This document shows positions 18,023 to 27,512 of a stretch of DNA of 64,000 nt, piece after piece. Position 1 is the first letter of the stretch. Every line of letters begins with the position of its first letter. The stretch is from Blastocatellia bacterium AA13 (GTDB lineage Bacteria > Acidobacteriota > Blastocatellia > UBA7656), in contig QHVH01000007.1 of the NCBI GenBank assembly GCA_003222245.1, positions 248,001-312,000 on the forward strand, in the 5' to 3' direction. The position numbers and the translations under genes were made by a program. Below the pieces are notes generated by a model. That model was given only the letters and a program-made list of their open reading frames with translations, had not been told where the DNA came from and ran no database searches.

Positions 18023-18811
18023 ATGATGACGGAAGCACGCAAGCTCGCAATAGTGACCGGCGCATCAACAGGCATCGGCTATGAACTGGCGAAATGTTGC
18101 GCCGAAGATGGGTTCGACCTTTTAATCGCCGCTGACGAACCGGAAATCTATAACGCAGCCGAACATTTGAAGGGCTACGGGACCAAGGTCGATGCAGTCA
18201 AAGCCGATCTGGCTACGGTCGAAGGCGTCGATTCCCTCTATAACGCAATCGGCGGCAGACCGGTAGAGGCGTTACTCGCGAACGCGGGTCGAGGCCTGGG
18301 CGGCGCATACCTCGAGCAGAATTTTCAAGACATCCTGCACGTCATAAATACGAACATTACGGGTACGCTCTATCTGACCGAAAAGGTCGGCCGAGACATG
18401 CTCAAGTTGGGCCGCGGCCGCATTCTCTTCACAGGCTCGATCGCCGGCTTTACTCCCGGCACATTCAACGCGGTGTACAACGGCACCAAAGCATTCATCG
18501 ATTCTTTCTCGTTCGCTCTGCGGAATGAACTGAAAGACACGGGCGTCACAGTGACCTGTCTAATGCCCGGCGCCACCGAGACCGAGTTCTTCGAGCGCGC
18601 GAATATGCTCGATACGAAGATCGGACAGGAGGATAAGGACGATCCCGCCGACGTTGCGAAGGCAGGCTTCCAGGCGATGATGGAAGGCAAGGGCGATATT
18701 GTGACCGGTCTGAAGAACAAAATTATGTCGGCCGCCGCAATGGTAACGCCTTCAGGCGTGTTGGCTGAGCAGCATCGTAAGAAGGCGGAGCCCGGTTCCG
18801 CAAAAAAGTAA
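18023..18811 (+). CDS. Short-chain dehydrogenase/reductase
   Basis: 262 residues, classical SDR. The nucleotide-binding TGASTGIG is at residues 12-19, NAG at 87-89, and the catalytic residues are N111, S139, Y152 and K156 (VYNGTKA). It oxidises or reduces a carbonyl with NAD(P); the substrate is unknown. Two ATGs in tandem (18023, 18026) follow a GGAGG site, the second with better spacing. It is the first gene of a three-gene operon with a SRPBCC protein and a zinc alcohol dehydrogenase, each with its own good ribosome-binding site and gaps of only about 20 bases. Confidence 0.9.
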   Translation: MMTEARKLAIVTGASTGIGYELAKCCAEDGFDLLIAADEPEIYNAAEHLKGYGTKVDAVKADLATVEGVDSLYNAIGGRPVEALLANAGRGLGGAYLEQNFQDILHVINTNITGTLYLTEKVGRDMLKLGRGRILFTGSIAGFTPGTFNAVYNGTKAFIDSFSFALRNELKDTGVTVTCLMPGATETEFFERANMLDTKIGQEDKDDPADVAKAGFQAMMEGKGDIVTGLKNKIMSAAAMVTPSGVLAEQHRKKAEPGSAKK

Positions 18812-18833
18812 ATCATTGAGACTGGAGGGTAAG

Positions 18834-19523
18834 ATGGAACTGAGAAGAAACCGCGGTTTATACGCAAGGGCGGCCCGCCATCCTTTTCTGACCAGCGGAG
18901 CAGCGCTGCTCGGCGCGGGTGTCGGCTACGCGGTCTACAGGGTCGTTACGAACTGGTCGAAGCCGGAGGTCGCAAAGGAGGTTCATGTTGAAACCTCAAT
19001 CGCGGTCAACAAGACACCTGCCGAGCTTTATGCCATCTGGCGCAATTTCGGAAACCTGCCGCTCTTTATGAAGAACCTCGTATCGGTAACCGACTCCGGC
19101 GACGGGCGTTCGCATTGGGTCGCGAAGACCATCAACGGCTCACAAATCGAATGGGACGCTGAGATTTACAATGAGAAGAAAAACGAGCTCATCGCCTGGC
19201 GGTCCCTCGAAAATTCGGATGTCGTCAACGCGGGCTCCGTGCGCTTCGAGCAGGGACCACAGGGCCGCGGCGCCTTCGTCCGAGTGACGATGAACTACAA
19301 CCCTCCAGTCGGAAAAGCGGGTGAAGCCGTAGCCGAGCTTTTCCACATAGACGGAGCGCACCTGATAAAGGAAGACCTGCGGCGTTTCAAACAGTTCGTT
19401 GAAACAGGTGAAATCGCTTCGATCACTGGACAGACATCGGGCCGCGCTGAAATTGCCCAACCGTCGACCGATCTAAGTCCGGAAGCCGCCGCAACGGAAA
19501 AAGCGCGGGGCCAGCGCGCATAG
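18834..19523 (+). CDS. SRPBCC-superfamily (cyclase/dehydrase-like) protein with N-terminal anchor
   Basis: 229 residues from ATG 18834, preceded by GGAGG. Residues about 15-40 are a hydrophobic helix rich in Gly/Ala. Residues about 45-185 fit a START/SRPBCC fold: VETSIAVNKTPAELYAIWRNFGNLPLFM, SHWVAKTINGSQIEWDAEI, and GRGAFVRVTMNYNPP. Family members bind hydrophobic ligands in a deep cavity. The C-terminus is a low-complexity tail. Position between an SDR and an alcohol dehydrogenase suggests the three act on a common lipophilic or aldehyde substrate, perhaps in stress response; this is inference. Confidence 0.82.
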   Translation: MELRRNRGLYARAARHPFLTSGAALLGAGVGYAVYRVVTNWSKPEVAKEVHVETSIAVNKTPAELYAIWRNFGNLPLFMKNLVSVTDSGDGRSHWVAKTINGSQIEWDAEIYNEKKNELIAWRSLENSDVVNAGSVRFEQGPQGRGAFVRVTMNYNPPVGKAGEAVAELFHIDGAHLIKEDLRRFKQFVETGEIASITGQTSGRAEIAQPSTDLSPEAAATEKARGQRA

Positions 19524-19547
19524 GGGATCTTTCAAAAGGAGTGAATG

Positions 19548-20726
19548 ATGAAAGCTGTATGCTGGTTTGGAAAGAACGATGTGCGAGTCACGAGCGTGCC
19601 CGATCCGAGCATCATCAATCCGCACGACGCCATCATCAAGGTTACGACGACTGCGATCTGCGGATCAGATTTACATCTCTACGACGGGTATATTCCGACG
19701 ATGCAGAAAGGCGACATTCTCGGACATGAGTTCATGGGCGAAGTCGTCGAAGTAGGACATTCCGTGCAACGCCTTAAGAAGGGCGACCGGGTAGTCGTCC
19801 CTTTCACCATAGCCTGCGGAAAATGTTTTTTCTGCCGGCGTGACTTGTGGTCGGCTTGCGATAACACGAACCCAAACGCTCAAACCGCCGAAATGCTCTA
19901 TGGGTTCTCCGGCTCAGGGCTGTTTGGTTATTCGCATATGATGGGCGGCTATGCCGGAGGGCAAGCCGAGTACGTACGAGTTCCCTTCGCGGATGTGGGC
20001 CCTATTCCTGTTCCACCGGATCTGCCGGATGAAAAGGTTCTCTTCCTGTCGGATATTTTCCCGACGGGCTACATGGCCGCCGAGAATTGCAACATCCAAC
20101 CCGGCGATACAGTCGCGGTGTGGGGCTGCGGCCCGGTCGGTCAATTCGCGATCAAGAGCGCCTATCTGCTCGGAGCGGAGCGAGTCATAGCTATCGACAA
20201 CGTTCCCGAGCGCTTGCGCATGGCCGCGGAAGAAGGTAACGCGAAGCCCTTGAATTTCGACGACGAAGACATTTTCGGTAAGTTAAGCGAAATGACCGGA
20301 GGGATGGGTCCCGACGCCTGCATAGATGCGGTAGGACTGGAGGCGCACGGCACAACTGTCGACGCTCTCTACGATCGAGCAAAGACCGCTCTCTTTATGG
20401 CTACCGATCGGTCACATGCGCTGCGACAGGCGATCCGCGCGTGCCGTAAGGGCGGCACGATTTCGGTTCCGGGAGTCTATGGAGGCTTGCTGGATAAGTT
20501 CCCGTTTGGCGCGGCGTTCTCAAAAGGGCTGACGTTCAAGATGGGGCAGACGAATGTGCATAAATATCTCGCTCCGCTGCTGAGCCTTGTTGAGAATCGA
20601 CGCATCGATCCGTCGTTCGTGATTACTCATCGAATAAGCCTCAAGGACGCGGCAGACGGCTATGAGACTTTTAAGAAGAACAGAGACGAATGTATCAAGG
20701 TGGTGATGAAGCCGGACTTGAACTGA
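19548..20726 (+). CDS. Zinc-dependent alcohol dehydrogenase (MDR, formaldehyde-dehydrogenase-like)
   Basis: 392 residues from ATG 19548 (an ATG three bases earlier is too close to the AAGGAG site). GroES-like domain with catalytic zinc ligands C38, H60 and E61 ([20 protein letters not shown]) and four structural-zinc cysteines (C90, C93, C96, C104). The Rossmann domain has [13 protein letters not shown]. The form with an extended middle region matches glutathione-independent formaldehyde/zinc-type dehydrogenases of about 390 residues. It is the last gene of the SDR/SRPBCC operon. Confidence 0.92.
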   Translation: MKAVCWFGKNDVRVTSVPDPSIINPHDAIIKVTTTAICGSDLHLYDGYIPTMQKGDILGHEFMGEVVEVGHSVQRLKKGDRVVVPFTIACGKCFFCRRDLWSACDNTNPNAQTAEMLYGFSGSGLFGYSHMMGGYAGGQAEYVRVPFADVGPIPVPPDLPDEKVLFLSDIFPTGYMAAENCNIQPGDTVAVWGCGPVGQFAIKSAYLLGAERVIAIDNVPERLRMAAEEGNAKPLNFDDEDIFGKLSEMTGGMGPDACIDAVGLEAHGTTVDALYDRAKTALFMATDRSHALRQAIRACRKGGTISVPGVYGGLLDKFPFGAAFSKGLTFKMGQTNVHKYLAPLLSLVENRRIDPSFVITHRISLKDAADGYETFKKNRDECIKVVMKPDLN

Positions 20727-20779
20727 ATTCGGCCGGGTCTCCAGTTGACGACTGCATCAAAATACTCTTTGGCGCTCCG

Positions 20780-22237
20780 TTAGGAGTTCGTCTTTTCAAT
20801 CGAGGTTAATACATACTCGAAGCCCTTGGAGGTTCGCATTCGTACCGGCGCCTTCAATTCGGCGTCTATCCATAGCTCGCACGTTGCGCCGCCCACCTTT
20901 GCCGTTACGTGCCGAGTCTTGAATTCTCCCGCGGGAACCTGAATCGATTCATCCTGTTTAGCTTCATAGCTGGCGTCTTCCATAAGCCCCATCGGATTCT
21001 CGAATTCTGGTTGAAGAACGTACACCCGCATTGCGATCTTATTCGACACAGCGCACAGCGGCGCCCATGAAGCAGACGCGGCCGCCGGAGACGAAACTCC
21101 GAACAGATCAGGAACGGAGACTACCTGCTCGCTTGTTCCCGATTCATTGCCGCGCAGTCTCACGGTCATTGTCTTGTTGTTATCGAATCTGAATCTGGTG
21201 CGAAGGATACCGGCGCCGCGCTTCTTCGTTACCTCAACGAATGAAGGCCTGTTCGCGGCGTCGACGCGATACCAGACCTCAGTCGAAAGCTCGCCCGCCA
21301 GGATCTCGCTATGAATAAGGTATCCCATTTCCGAAGTTCGATACTGCTCGAACTTCTCGGTTCCCACCGTCCGCCCTTCTCCATCGCGAATCGAGTACGA
21401 TCCATGGGCAAGGAGCGGACCACGATCCCATCTTCCGTTGTGCTTGAGCGGCTTGCCTTCCAATATCGCCGCCAGATCTTCCTCGATAGTGTTTGCCGCC
21501 GGCGTCTCGACAAATCGGCCCAGTTCCTGCCCGTTTCTTTTAACGATCAGCGTCGGGACGTTGATGATTCCCAGCGCCTGGACCGTATTCATAGGCTCGT
21601 GAAAGTCATGGTCTACGCCGATCAACTTGATCTTGAGATGGTTGTTGGCTGCCGTCTTAAGCGTCTTGAGCAGCTTTGGCACATAGTTCCTGCTGTCTGG
21701 ACACCAGGTGCCGAACGCAAGAATCAGCTCTGAGTCTTTCGACGCCGCTTTGATGGCCGCAACCGCGCTGTCCAGCGGCTGGTATTCGTCCATAAGTGAC
21801 TGCCAGACGGGCATGGCTTCAAATAGCTTCTGCTCGCTGAGCTCACCGGTCATGCCCTGATGGGGGCGAATCACAAAGGACTTTCCGGCAACCTGAAAAA
21901 CATAAATCGGCCCCTCAATGCGAACGAATACGCCGCTGTCTTCCCGGGAAAAACCGGCGGGCGAAGCGGCTGAGGCATGATCCGCCGAAAGGGTTAGCAT
22001 CGATTTGGGAGTGAGCATCACTTTGTGCTCGTTAATCGACAGGACGATGGCGCGATCGAGTTTCGGATTGAGCACGGCCAGATAGGAGGGTTGATCGCAG
22101 ACCAGAACCTGCGTTGCGCGATCCAGTTCGCCATTAATAAACACGTCCCGCGGTGAATCAGTCCAAGTCAAAGTGTTGTTCATCGTTTGCGCGGTCGTCA
22201 GCATTGCCAGGACACAGAGCATCGCTATTGATTTCAT
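20780..22237 (-). CDS. Secreted thioredoxin-like protein with monothiol active site
   Basis: 485 residues with a short signal peptide (1-17). A thioredoxin-like domain spans about residues 155-265, with the active site FGTWCPDS: a single Cys followed by Ser in place of the second Cys. The cis-Pro loop is INVPTLIV. The C-terminal half (about 275-480) resembles DUF3108-type secreted beta proteins (GELSTEVWYRVD; VPAGEFKTRHVTAKVGG). The CxxS site suggests an isomerase-like or binding role instead of simple dithiol reduction. It faces away from the lipocalin-like genes across a 200-base gap. Confidence 0.7.
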   Translation of the reverse strand: MKSIAMLCVLAMLTTAQTMNNTLTWTDSPRDVFINGELDRATQVLVCDQPSYLAVLNPKLDRAIVLSINEHKVMLTPKSMLTLSADHASAASPAGFSREDSGVFVRIEGPIYVFQVAGKSFVIRPHQGMTGELSEQKLFEAMPVWQSLMDEYQPLDSAVAAIKAASKDSELILAFGTWCPDSRNYVPKLLKTLKTAANNHLKIKLIGVDHDFHEPMNTVQALGIINVPTLIVKRNGQELGRFVETPAANTIEEDLAAILEGKPLKHNGRWDRGPLLAHGSYSIRDGEGRTVGTEKFEQYRTSEMGYLIHSEILAGELSTEVWYRVDAANRPSFVEVTKKRGAGILRTRFRFDNNKTMTVRLRGNESGTSEQVVSVPDLFGVSSPAAASASWAPLCAVSNKIAMRVYVLQPEFENPMGLMEDASYEAKQDESIQVPAGEFKTRHVTAKVGGATCELWIDAELKAPVRMRTSKGFEYVLTSIEKTNS

Positions 22238-22302
22238 CTAGAGCCCTCTATTTTCATTGAAGCGATGTCGTAATTATAAAGCACCGGGATTATATAGCAC
22301 CG

Positions 22303-22316
22303 CGGGCTTCAGCCCG
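22303..22316. repeat. Small intergenic palindrome
   Basis: CGGGCTTCAGCCCG forms a 5-bp stem with a TTCA tetraloop in the divergent gap 22238-22438. No T-run follows directly. It resembles dispersed REP-like palindromes elsewhere in the window, but the link is only visual. Confidence 0.4.
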
Positions 22317-22438
22317 AATGCTTTTAGCGCTGCGTTGCATTTGATACCACAACGCTTGAAAGCGCCTGGCAACGGGTCAGGTTGGCGCGAGCCATAATCT
22401 TGATTTATTATTGCTCCACCGTAAACAGGGGAGGGGTT

Positions 22439-22942
22439 ATGGCCGCCAGATCAGTTATTCGCCTGCTATTGATCACGATCGCTTCACTCATCCTTTGCAA
22501 CGCGGTTCCCTCCACCGGATTTACTCAATCCACGGAGAAAACTTTGAAAGGTGAATGGGCATTGTCCTTTTCTCCGATCGACGGACAACTCTTATCGAGG
22601 AAGGGCAACAGTCTCGGTTTTTCCGACCGCCATATCCAGTTCGACGAGGAACAAGGGCTTCGAACCTCAATCGTCACTCGCGAAGATATCGATCCAACGC
22701 TTCACCCGCTCGGCGACTGGCGAATCAACGGCGACAGTTTCAGCGCTACTTTTCAGTTGTACTGCATAACACCGGACCTCGCCTGCGGAACGGTTACGCT
22801 TCGCGGCAGGTTTACGGACATCGATAAGATTCGCGGTACCGCCACCGTGTTCTTCGAACAAGAAGACACCAGCACGCCAACCGGCCTCGATACCTGGACT
22901 ATGTCGTTTCGCGGTCTGCGGACATCAGGAGGTTCAAACTGA
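22439..22942 (+). CDS. Secreted lipocalin-like protein, first of a tandem pair
   Basis: 167 residues from ATG 22439, chosen because GGGAGGGG stands directly before it. Signal peptide about residues 1-30. The mature part is a small beta-rich domain with two Cys (YCITPDLACGTVTLRG). The next gene encodes a related domain: both share the order G-x-W near the start, a Cys pair with CGT/CAT, a L-x-G strand, and a final F-x-G-x-R. I do not know a functional name. It is translationally coupled to the next gene (stop and start share one base). Confidence 0.65.
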   Translation: MAARSVIRLLLITIASLILCNAVPSTGFTQSTEKTLKGEWALSFSPIDGQLLSRKGNSLGFSDRHIQFDEEQGLRTSIVTREDIDPTLHPLGDWRINGDSFSATFQLYCITPDLACGTVTLRGRFTDIDKIRGTATVFFEQEDTSTPTGLDTWTMSFRGLRTSGGSN

Positions 22943-23415
22943 TGACCAGATCAAATCGCAACAAACTGAAACTCGCTCTATTCGTTCTGATCGTGTTTTG
23001 TGGAGCTCTTGCTTCAAGCCGGCAGGTTCTGGCCGCGGCAAAGCTCGCGGGCAAATGGCGTATCACAATCACGTTTCCGGACGCGCCGGGAAGCAGGACC
23101 ATGCGTGATCTCGTAGTCAATCTGGATGCGAGCCCGCTTGGCGACAGCCTGGTGGGGCGCCTGACGATCACCGATCAACAGCACCGCACAGTCGGAGGCG
23201 TGTGGCGGCAGGTGGGCAAACAGGTTTCGATAGCATACGAGCTTCCCTGCTCCGACGGCGAAGGCGCGTGCGCCACGCTGATTCTCACGGGAAAAGTCAA
23301 AGGCGACATCCTGAAAAAAGGCCCGGTAATCGTGATGTGGGATACGACCAGTGATCGTGATCCTTCGCTGTTCGACACATCCAACGGTACGTTTTCCGGA
23401 ATTCGACTGGAGTAA
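22942..23415 (+). CDS. Secreted lipocalin-like protein, second of a tandem pair
   Basis: 157 residues. Signal peptide about 1-32 ending in ALASSRQVLAA. The mature domain begins LAGKWRITITF and ends GTFSGIRLE, with LPCSDGEGACATLILTG in the middle, the counterpart of the Cys-pair region in the preceding gene. AGGAGG lies 22926-22931, inside the end of the upstream gene. It is followed after 20 bases by a cytochrome c/copper monooxygenase-like gene, so all three products are probably exported together and may act in one extracytoplasmic process. Confidence 0.65.
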   Translation: MTRSNRNKLKLALFVLIVFCGALASSRQVLAAAKLAGKWRITITFPDAPGSRTMRDLVVNLDASPLGDSLVGRLTITDQQHRTVGGVWRQVGKQVSIAYELPCSDGEGACATLILTGKVKGDILKKGPVIVMWDTTSDRDPSLFDTSNGTFSGIRLE

Positions 23416-23435
23416 ACATGCTGGAGCAACAATAA

Positions 23436-24965
23436 ATGAAAAGGCGCATTGCCGCGGCCGCCGCACTGTCCTGGCTCCTTCTTTGTGGAGTCGCAAACCG
23501 CAAGGGGATCGCCTCCGATCAGACCGGCGTCACTTTCGATAATCAGATTGTCCGGCTGTTGCAAAAGCACTGCCAAATTTGTCATCACGACGGGGACATA
23601 GCTCCGTTTTCGCTTGTCAGCTACGAGGACGCAAGCAGATTCGGGGAAGCAGCGCAGACGGCGGTTGAGAAAAAAGAGATGCCGCCCTGGAAGGCAGGGG
23701 CGGGCTGCGGACAGTTCGACGGCGATCGACGGCTTTCCAGCGAAGAGATTCAGCAACTCGCCGATTGGGTCAGCGCCGGCAAGCCCGAAGGCGACCCGCA
23801 CGATCTGCCGCCTCCTCTCGTATTCACCGAAAACTGGCCGTTAGGTCAGCCCGACGTTGTCCTGGAACCCGACGCGGATTTCCAGGTTAATATCGGAGAC
23901 GATCTCTACAGATACTTCTCGCTTCCGACCGATCTTCGTGGAGATCGATTCCTGTCGGCCATCGACGTAAGGCCCGGAGCTCGGAGCATCGTGCATCACG
24001 CGATCCTGTATGTCGATCCGAACGGCAAGTCGAAAAAATTCGAGGAGCGCGATCCTAAAGCTGGATTTGAGTCCACGGGCGGAGCCGACTTTCTAACCGA
24101 AGGCGCAGTCGGCTGGTGGATACCCGGCGACCCACACGGTTTCGAACCCGACGGAACCGGATGGCTCCTGCCAAACGGCGCGCGAATAGTGCTCAAGATT
24201 CATTATCACGTGCACCACGGCAATGGCGGCTCGGATCGCTCACAGGTGGGTCTGTATTTCGCCCGAACTCCGGTGCGGAAGCAATTGCGAGTTCTTCCGG
24301 TTGCGAACACCGACTTTGTGATTCCGCCCGGAGAGTCGCACTACAAACTCAACGCCTCGGCTGTAATTCCTCCCGGACAGAACGTGCACGCGTTGGGTAT
24401 TGCGGCCCAAATGCAGCTCCTCGGACGCGAGATGCAGGTTCAGGCCGCTGGAACCGATGGAGCTACGCGCTGCCTGATCGATCTGAAAGAGTGGGATCCG
24501 CACTGGCAGGGCCTTTATCGATTCAAAGACCCTATACCGCTGTCTTCCGGCGCGCGATTGAGCCTATCCGCCTTCTACGATAATTCGGAGGGCAACTCCG
24601 AGAATCCGAACTTCCCGCCTCAACCGATGCACTACGGCGAACGAACTACGGACGAAACCTGCATGGCGTTCGTCAAGTACACGCTCGACGCCGAGAGCAG
24701 AACCCTGTCGACTCCGGAAATCAGCGGCATCGATGTCGATTCGAGCGGGCAGCTCATCGTCAGCGGCAAGGGATTTCTAGACGGAGCCGATATCGAAGTC
24801 AATCAACAGCGCGTCGCCGACACTCGCAACCACAAGAAGAAGGCCGCGAAGCGGCTCCTTTCGAGCGCTGCCTGGACGACGTTAATTTCGGCCGGCCATC
24901 AGGTCTCGATAACGGTTCTGAATCCCGATGGAGTTCGATCGACGGCGGTCAGTTTTTCGCGTTAG
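23436..24965 (+). CDS. Secreted c-type cytochrome / copper monooxygenase-like protein with extra C-terminal domain
   Basis: 509 residues, paralogue of 10031-11287. Signal peptide about 1-28; haem motif CQICH (C46, C49, H50); shared blocks MPPWKAG, FDGDRRLS and KPEGDPHDLPPP; copper-type His cluster SIVHHAILYVDPNG. The second copper-site segment is altered: where the paralogue has MPHMHLRG this protein has AAQMQLLGREM, so at least two His are replaced. About 90 extra C-terminal residues (from about 420) look like an IPT/Ig-type domain. It is the third gene of an operon with two lipocalin-like proteins. The missing ligands suggest a non-catalytic or changed function. Confidence 0.78.
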   Translation: MKRRIAAAAALSWLLLCGVANRKGIASDQTGVTFDNQIVRLLQKHCQICHHDGDIAPFSLVSYEDASRFGEAAQTAVEKKEMPPWKAGAGCGQFDGDRRLSSEEIQQLADWVSAGKPEGDPHDLPPPLVFTENWPLGQPDVVLEPDADFQVNIGDDLYRYFSLPTDLRGDRFLSAIDVRPGARSIVHHAILYVDPNGKSKKFEERDPKAGFESTGGADFLTEGAVGWWIPGDPHGFEPDGTGWLLPNGARIVLKIHYHVHHGNGGSDRSQVGLYFARTPVRKQLRVLPVANTDFVIPPGESHYKLNASAVIPPGQNVHALGIAAQMQLLGREMQVQAAGTDGATRCLIDLKEWDPHWQGLYRFKDPIPLSSGARLSLSAFYDNSEGNSENPNFPPQPMHYGERTTDETCMAFVKYTLDAESRTLSTPEISGIDVDSSGQLIVSGKGFLDGADIEVNQQRVADTRNHKKKAAKRLLSSAAWTTLISAGHQVSITVLNPDGVRSTAVSFSR

Positions 24966-25006
24966 CGGCTCCTTAGCGCAACGAGGAACACACTGTCACC
25001 GAAAAA

Positions 25007-27292
25007 TCAAAAGTGAAACTTCACCGTGCCGGAAATGTACCGGGGAGGCGAGAACTGTATCGGAGTAAACTTGCTCTCCTTGGCAATTTGAAAGATTCTG
25101 TTCGTCGCGTTCTCGACGTTCAATTGAAGGCCGATGGAATGGCGCTCCTTCGGAAAGAGATCCACGCCAAGATAAAAGTTGGTCACAAGGTGCTCGGGCA
25201 ATCGCACGTGAACGTCGCCGCCATCCGAGCCTGCCAGCGCCGCCGGCGTGCCGCTTCCGTACTCGAGCGCAGCGCCTGCCCAGAAGCCCGTCCGTCGCTC
25301 GTGCCATGTCAGACCCGCCACAGCCGTGTGAATCTGATCGAAGGCCGCCGGACCGCGCTCGCCGGCCGCGACGTCCTCGACCGTGAATCCTCCGGAGATC
25401 GGCCCGGTTTGAAACGCACGTTGAGCGGTATATGAGAAGTAACCGGACAATCCAAGCCGCGGGATCTCATTGACTCGCGCCGAAAACTCGATTCCATACG
25501 CTTTGCCTTTGTCAAAAGTCGTAGGCGCGAAGATTCGAACGTTGGCCAACTCGGTAGTCTCGAATGAGTTCTTGTCCGAACGCCAGTAGCCGGTGAGCCG
25601 CACGACCAGCCTGTCCAAAAATGAACGTATAACGCCTGCCTCGAAATGATTACTGCGTGAAATCCGCGGCGGCAATCCATCGACTCCGAGCCGCGCCGAT
25701 AACAACAAATTCTCGATCGGCGGCGGAGCGAAAAAACGGTTGTAAGCAAAATGAAAAACGGTCTTTCCTCCATTCAAGGCGTAGGCGAGATTTATTCTGG
25801 GACTGAGCGCGCGGCCGCTCGTAATCACGCTGTATTGATCGTAGCGAACTCCAAGATTGGCCGTGAGATTTCGAAGCAGCTTGATCTGATCCTGAATGTA
25901 AAAACTCGCCTGTCCACCTGTTTTTCTGCCCCTGAAGTCGAAGGGCTCGATCTCGATTTCGTTGTCGCGCGGATCAAAGCTGAAATCTTCGCGGAGCCTC
26001 AACAGCATCAAGTCGATTCCGGCTTTGATTGTTTGCCGCGAGCTCAGATACAGCGAGTAGTCGCTCTTGGCTCCGACAGTGATGTCGTTGCGCAATCCGC
26101 CGGCCTGAATGGACGAGCTATCCGTAGTCGGAACGAGCCTCGCTCCTGCCAGACGCTCGTAGAATGAGGTCGAAATCGCCGAGCTCGAGTTGAAGAGATG
26201 CTCCCACGATAAGACTGCGGTTTGCTCGCGATTTCGCTGAAAGAAATCCCTTCCTCGAAGCTCGTCCTCAGTCGCGTTAGGCAGCTCGAAGTTAGTGCCG
26301 TCGCCGGTCAGCATCAGCTTGAAGAAGTCATTCGAGTCGGGCCTGTAGTCCAGTTGAACGAAGGCGCGACTGCCCCTGCCCCGATCGTGAAACCGCTCAG
26401 GCACGGGAGTGTTTAGAAACCTCGCGCTTTGAAAGGCCTGGTCATAGAAAAAATATCCAAAGCGCTGAGTGTGTCCGCCGTAATCAAGGGATACATTGTC
26501 ACGAAGAAAATCTCCTCCGCTCAATGAAAGGCTTCCATGATTGTCGGCGTCGAAGCCGGTTCGCGTAACGATATCCAGAATACCGCCGAAGCGGTTCCCG
26601 AATTCGGCGGGAAATCCTCCTGTTATTACGTTCACCGACTGAATGACGTCCGGCGAAATCCCCGGCGTGAATAGCTGGTGAGGATTGTCAAAGAAAGACA
26701 CTCCGTTTATGAACGTGTTTAGCGAAAGTTCGTTGCCGCGAAGATGAACCAGATTGTCGTGACTGCCGACGGCGCTGGCAACAAACGGCGTGATGATGTC
26801 GGTCAATTGAACCCGCCGGCTCGCCGGAAGGTCTTGGACCTGAGAGACGTTGATAGTGGTCGTCGTAGCGGATTCAGTCTCATCTATGAGCTTCGACTCC
26901 GCGTGAACTGTCACGTTTTCCTTCACGGTCGCGACCGGGTTCAGGTCGAATTGGACCTGTCCCGTCGCGCGAGGCGCCAACGAGATGCTGATGCGTTCGG
27001 GATAAAATCGGTCGGCGGAAACAGCCAGCGTATACTTACCAGGACTCAGTCCCGCGAACGAGAAGCGGCCCTCGGAATCCGTGGTCGTGCTCTCCTGAAC
27101 AGGCGGCTCCTGTGTATCGAGCTTAACGGTAGCATCCTGGATCGGCTGGCCGGAGCTCTTATCGCTCACCCTGCCCATAACCCTCTGCTGCGCAATCGCG
27201 GCCGAACCTATTATCAGAATCCAAAGAAATATTGCGGCTGACCGAAACAAGGTTTGCGGTACTCCTCTCGAGCGCCTTCTATGAATAGCCAT
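25007..27292 (-). CDS. TonB-dependent receptor with N-terminal carboxypeptidase-regulatory-like domain
   Basis: 761 residues from ATG 27292, which has GGAGGA just upstream (an in-frame ATG at 27325 is less likely). Signal peptide about 1-35, then a carboxypeptidase-regulatory/SusC-like beta domain (VMGRVSDKSSGQPIQDATVKL, about 38-120), a plug (LPASRRVQLTDI, VNVITGGFPAEFGNRFGG) and a beta barrel ending in an aromatic residue (GTVKFHF). Such receptors import large or scarce substrates, or metal chelates, across the outer membrane. A Cys-rich secreted protein is encoded upstream on the same strand, which may hint at a metal substrate. Confidence 0.9.
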   Translation of the reverse strand: MAIHRRRSRGVPQTLFRSAAIFLWILIIGSAAIAQQRVMGRVSDKSSGQPIQDATVKLDTQEPPVQESTTTDSEGRFSFAGLSPGKYTLAVSADRFYPERISISLAPRATGQVQFDLNPVATVKENVTVHAESKLIDETESATTTTINVSQVQDLPASRRVQLTDIITPFVASAVGSHDNLVHLRGNELSLNTFINGVSFFDNPHQLFTPGISPDVIQSVNVITGGFPAEFGNRFGGILDIVTRTGFDADNHGSLSLSGGDFLRDNVSLDYGGHTQRFGYFFYDQAFQSARFLNTPVPERFHDRGRGSRAFVQLDYRPDSNDFFKLMLTGDGTNFELPNATEDELRGRDFFQRNREQTAVLSWEHLFNSSSAISTSFYERLAGARLVPTTDSSSIQAGGLRNDITVGAKSDYSLYLSSRQTIKAGIDLMLLRLREDFSFDPRDNEIEIEPFDFRGRKTGGQASFYIQDQIKLLRNLTANLGVRYDQYSVITSGRALSPRINLAYALNGGKTVFHFAYNRFFAPPPIENLLLSARLGVDGLPPRISRSNHFEAGVIRSFLDRLVVRLTGYWRSDKNSFETTELANVRIFAPTTFDKGKAYGIEFSARVNEIPRLGLSGYFSYTAQRAFQTGPISGGFTVEDVAAGERGPAAFDQIHTAVAGLTWHERRTGFWAGAALEYGSGTPAALAGSDGGDVHVRLPEHLVTNFYLGVDLFPKERHSIGLQLNVENATNRIFQIAKESKFTPIQFSPPRYISGTVKFHF

Positions 27293-27512
27293 TGGATCCT
27301 CCACAAAAAAGAGCGGTTTCGGCATGCTACGATGCCTCTCACCGCGCCGGGCTTGCTCAAGGGGGCCTATCGATTGATAGAGCTCCAGCCTTGGCTTGTC
27401 CGCGACCGCTCATCGATCGAGCGATTTATGCGCAGCTTCTTAAGCAAAACCGAGACTCGCATCGAGTGAAACTCGGAATGCCGGACTTCGCGCCGCGTGT
27501 TACCAAAATGGC

